Source: Oceanobacillus alkalisoli
GTDB lineage: Bacteria > Bacillota > Bacilli > Bacillales > Amphibacillaceae
Assembly (NCBI RefSeq): GCF_021556485.1
Contig: NZ_JAKGBW010000015.1
Coordinates: 40,956-104,955, forward strand
Reading direction: 5' to 3'
DNA: 64,000 nucleotides
Shown: piece after piece, positions 63,878 to 64,000 of the stretch
Position numbering within the stretch: position 1 is the first letter of the stretch
How the letters are laid out: each line of letters starts with the position of its first letter
The notes under the pieces: model-generated
The model's database searches: none
What the model was told of the DNA's origin: nothing
Seen by the model: the letters and a program-made list of their open reading frames with translations, nothing else
Program-made: the position numbers and the translations under genes

Positions 63878-64000
63878 TGATATGCTCCCTTTATAGTAGA
63901 CAGAGAAATAATAAAAGATCTCTACTACTATAAAGGGAGTTTTTATTATGTCTGAGAAAGTAATGAAACACACATTGGATGAAAGGGTTCAAGCTGTATT
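63878..64000 (+). mobile_element. Left part of an IS3-like insertion sequence (window edge)
   Basis: The sequence TGATATGCTCCCTTTATAGT begins directly after the palindrome and is repeated in part, inverted, at ACTATAAAGGGAG (63927-63939), typical of an IS left end leading into a transposase orfA. The family assignment to IS3 (IS150-like) is by general appearance only. Confidence 0.55.
63948..64000 (+). CDS. Transposase orfA, amino-terminal fragment (window edge)
   Basis: ATG 63948, eight bases after AAAGGGAG, reads MSEKVMKHTLDERVQAV and runs off the window. The start resembles the helix-turn-helix ORF of IS3-type transposases. Too short for certainty. Confidence 0.5.
   Translation, partial: MSEKVMKHTLDERVQAV

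Overview
The window looks like chromosome of a low-GC Gram-positive spore-former of the family Bacillaceae (Oceanobacillus/Virgibacillus-like; genus not resolvable by eye). The evidence is strong AGGAGG-type ribosome sites, frequent GTG/TTG starts, PTS sugar systems with LicT and NagR regulators, T-box-free riboswitch control (TPP twice, cobalamin once), GlpP-type antitermination and CcpA-like cre sites. No tRNA, rRNA or CRISPR array was seen.

Layout. 1-4850 (minus strand): licT-bglP-bglA-ptsH-ptsI, a beta-glucoside operon with two RAT/terminator switches and a cre box inside the promoter; unusually the general PTS proteins HPr and Enzyme I follow it. 5-13 kb: an OFA-type MFS carrier, a PAP2 phosphatase, a MerR-like DNA-binding protein, a C45-type amidase, a solitary IS200/IS605 TnpB element, a methyltransferase and a secreted coiled-coil M23 peptidoglycan hydrolase. 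13-19.8 kb: a P1B-type metal ATPase with a CPG motif and an HMA metallochaperone sharing TTGAC-N4-GTCAA operators, then glycerol dehydrogenase, a dicarboxylate/amino-acid symporter and a CorC-like protein. 19.8-31.8 kb: thiamine genes under two TPP riboswitches (tenA; thiM plus an isochorismatase-like hydrolase and a Lin0512 protein), a cobalamin riboswitch ahead of an acyl-CoA thioesterase, lipoproteins, several gene remnants, and nickel-pincer cofactor genes larE, larC1, larB, larC2 followed by two DMT exporters. 31.9-39.2 kb: NTP pyrophosphohydrolase, N-succinylamino acid racemase with a GNAT, an aromatic acid exporter, aldo/keto reductase, LURP-like protein, an F420 ligase-like protein and a divergent LysR regulator.

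39.2-47.7 kb is the most distinctive region: a compact class I lanthipeptide cluster. A 53-residue precursor gene, absent from standard long-ORF calls, carries Cys every five residues (35, 40, 45, 50) with Ser/Thr in ring-forming positions. It is followed by a hairpin, then full-length LanB, LanT and LanC. A divergent TetR regulator and a membrane protein of unknown function precede it. No LanP, LanFEG or LanRK gene is present.

48-59.4 kb: N-acetylglucosamine use (nagP, nagR, nagA), the PTS-dependent dihydroxyacetone kinase dhaKLM, then glpP, glpF, glpK, glpD; with glycerol dehydrogenase at 16 kb the cell encodes both routes of glycerol breakdown. 59.4-64 kb: a cyclic-2,3-diphosphoglycerate-synthetase-like GTPase, a helical-backbone metal-receptor protein without signal peptide, a 3'-truncated TnpB, a DoxX protein and the start of an IS3-like element.

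Three dispersed repeat families cross the window: four copies of a ~111-116 bp MITE with long internal palindrome; four copies of an element lying 35-48 bases before a start codon and always in the same orientation as that gene; and GGGACA...GGGGTCAG palindromes.
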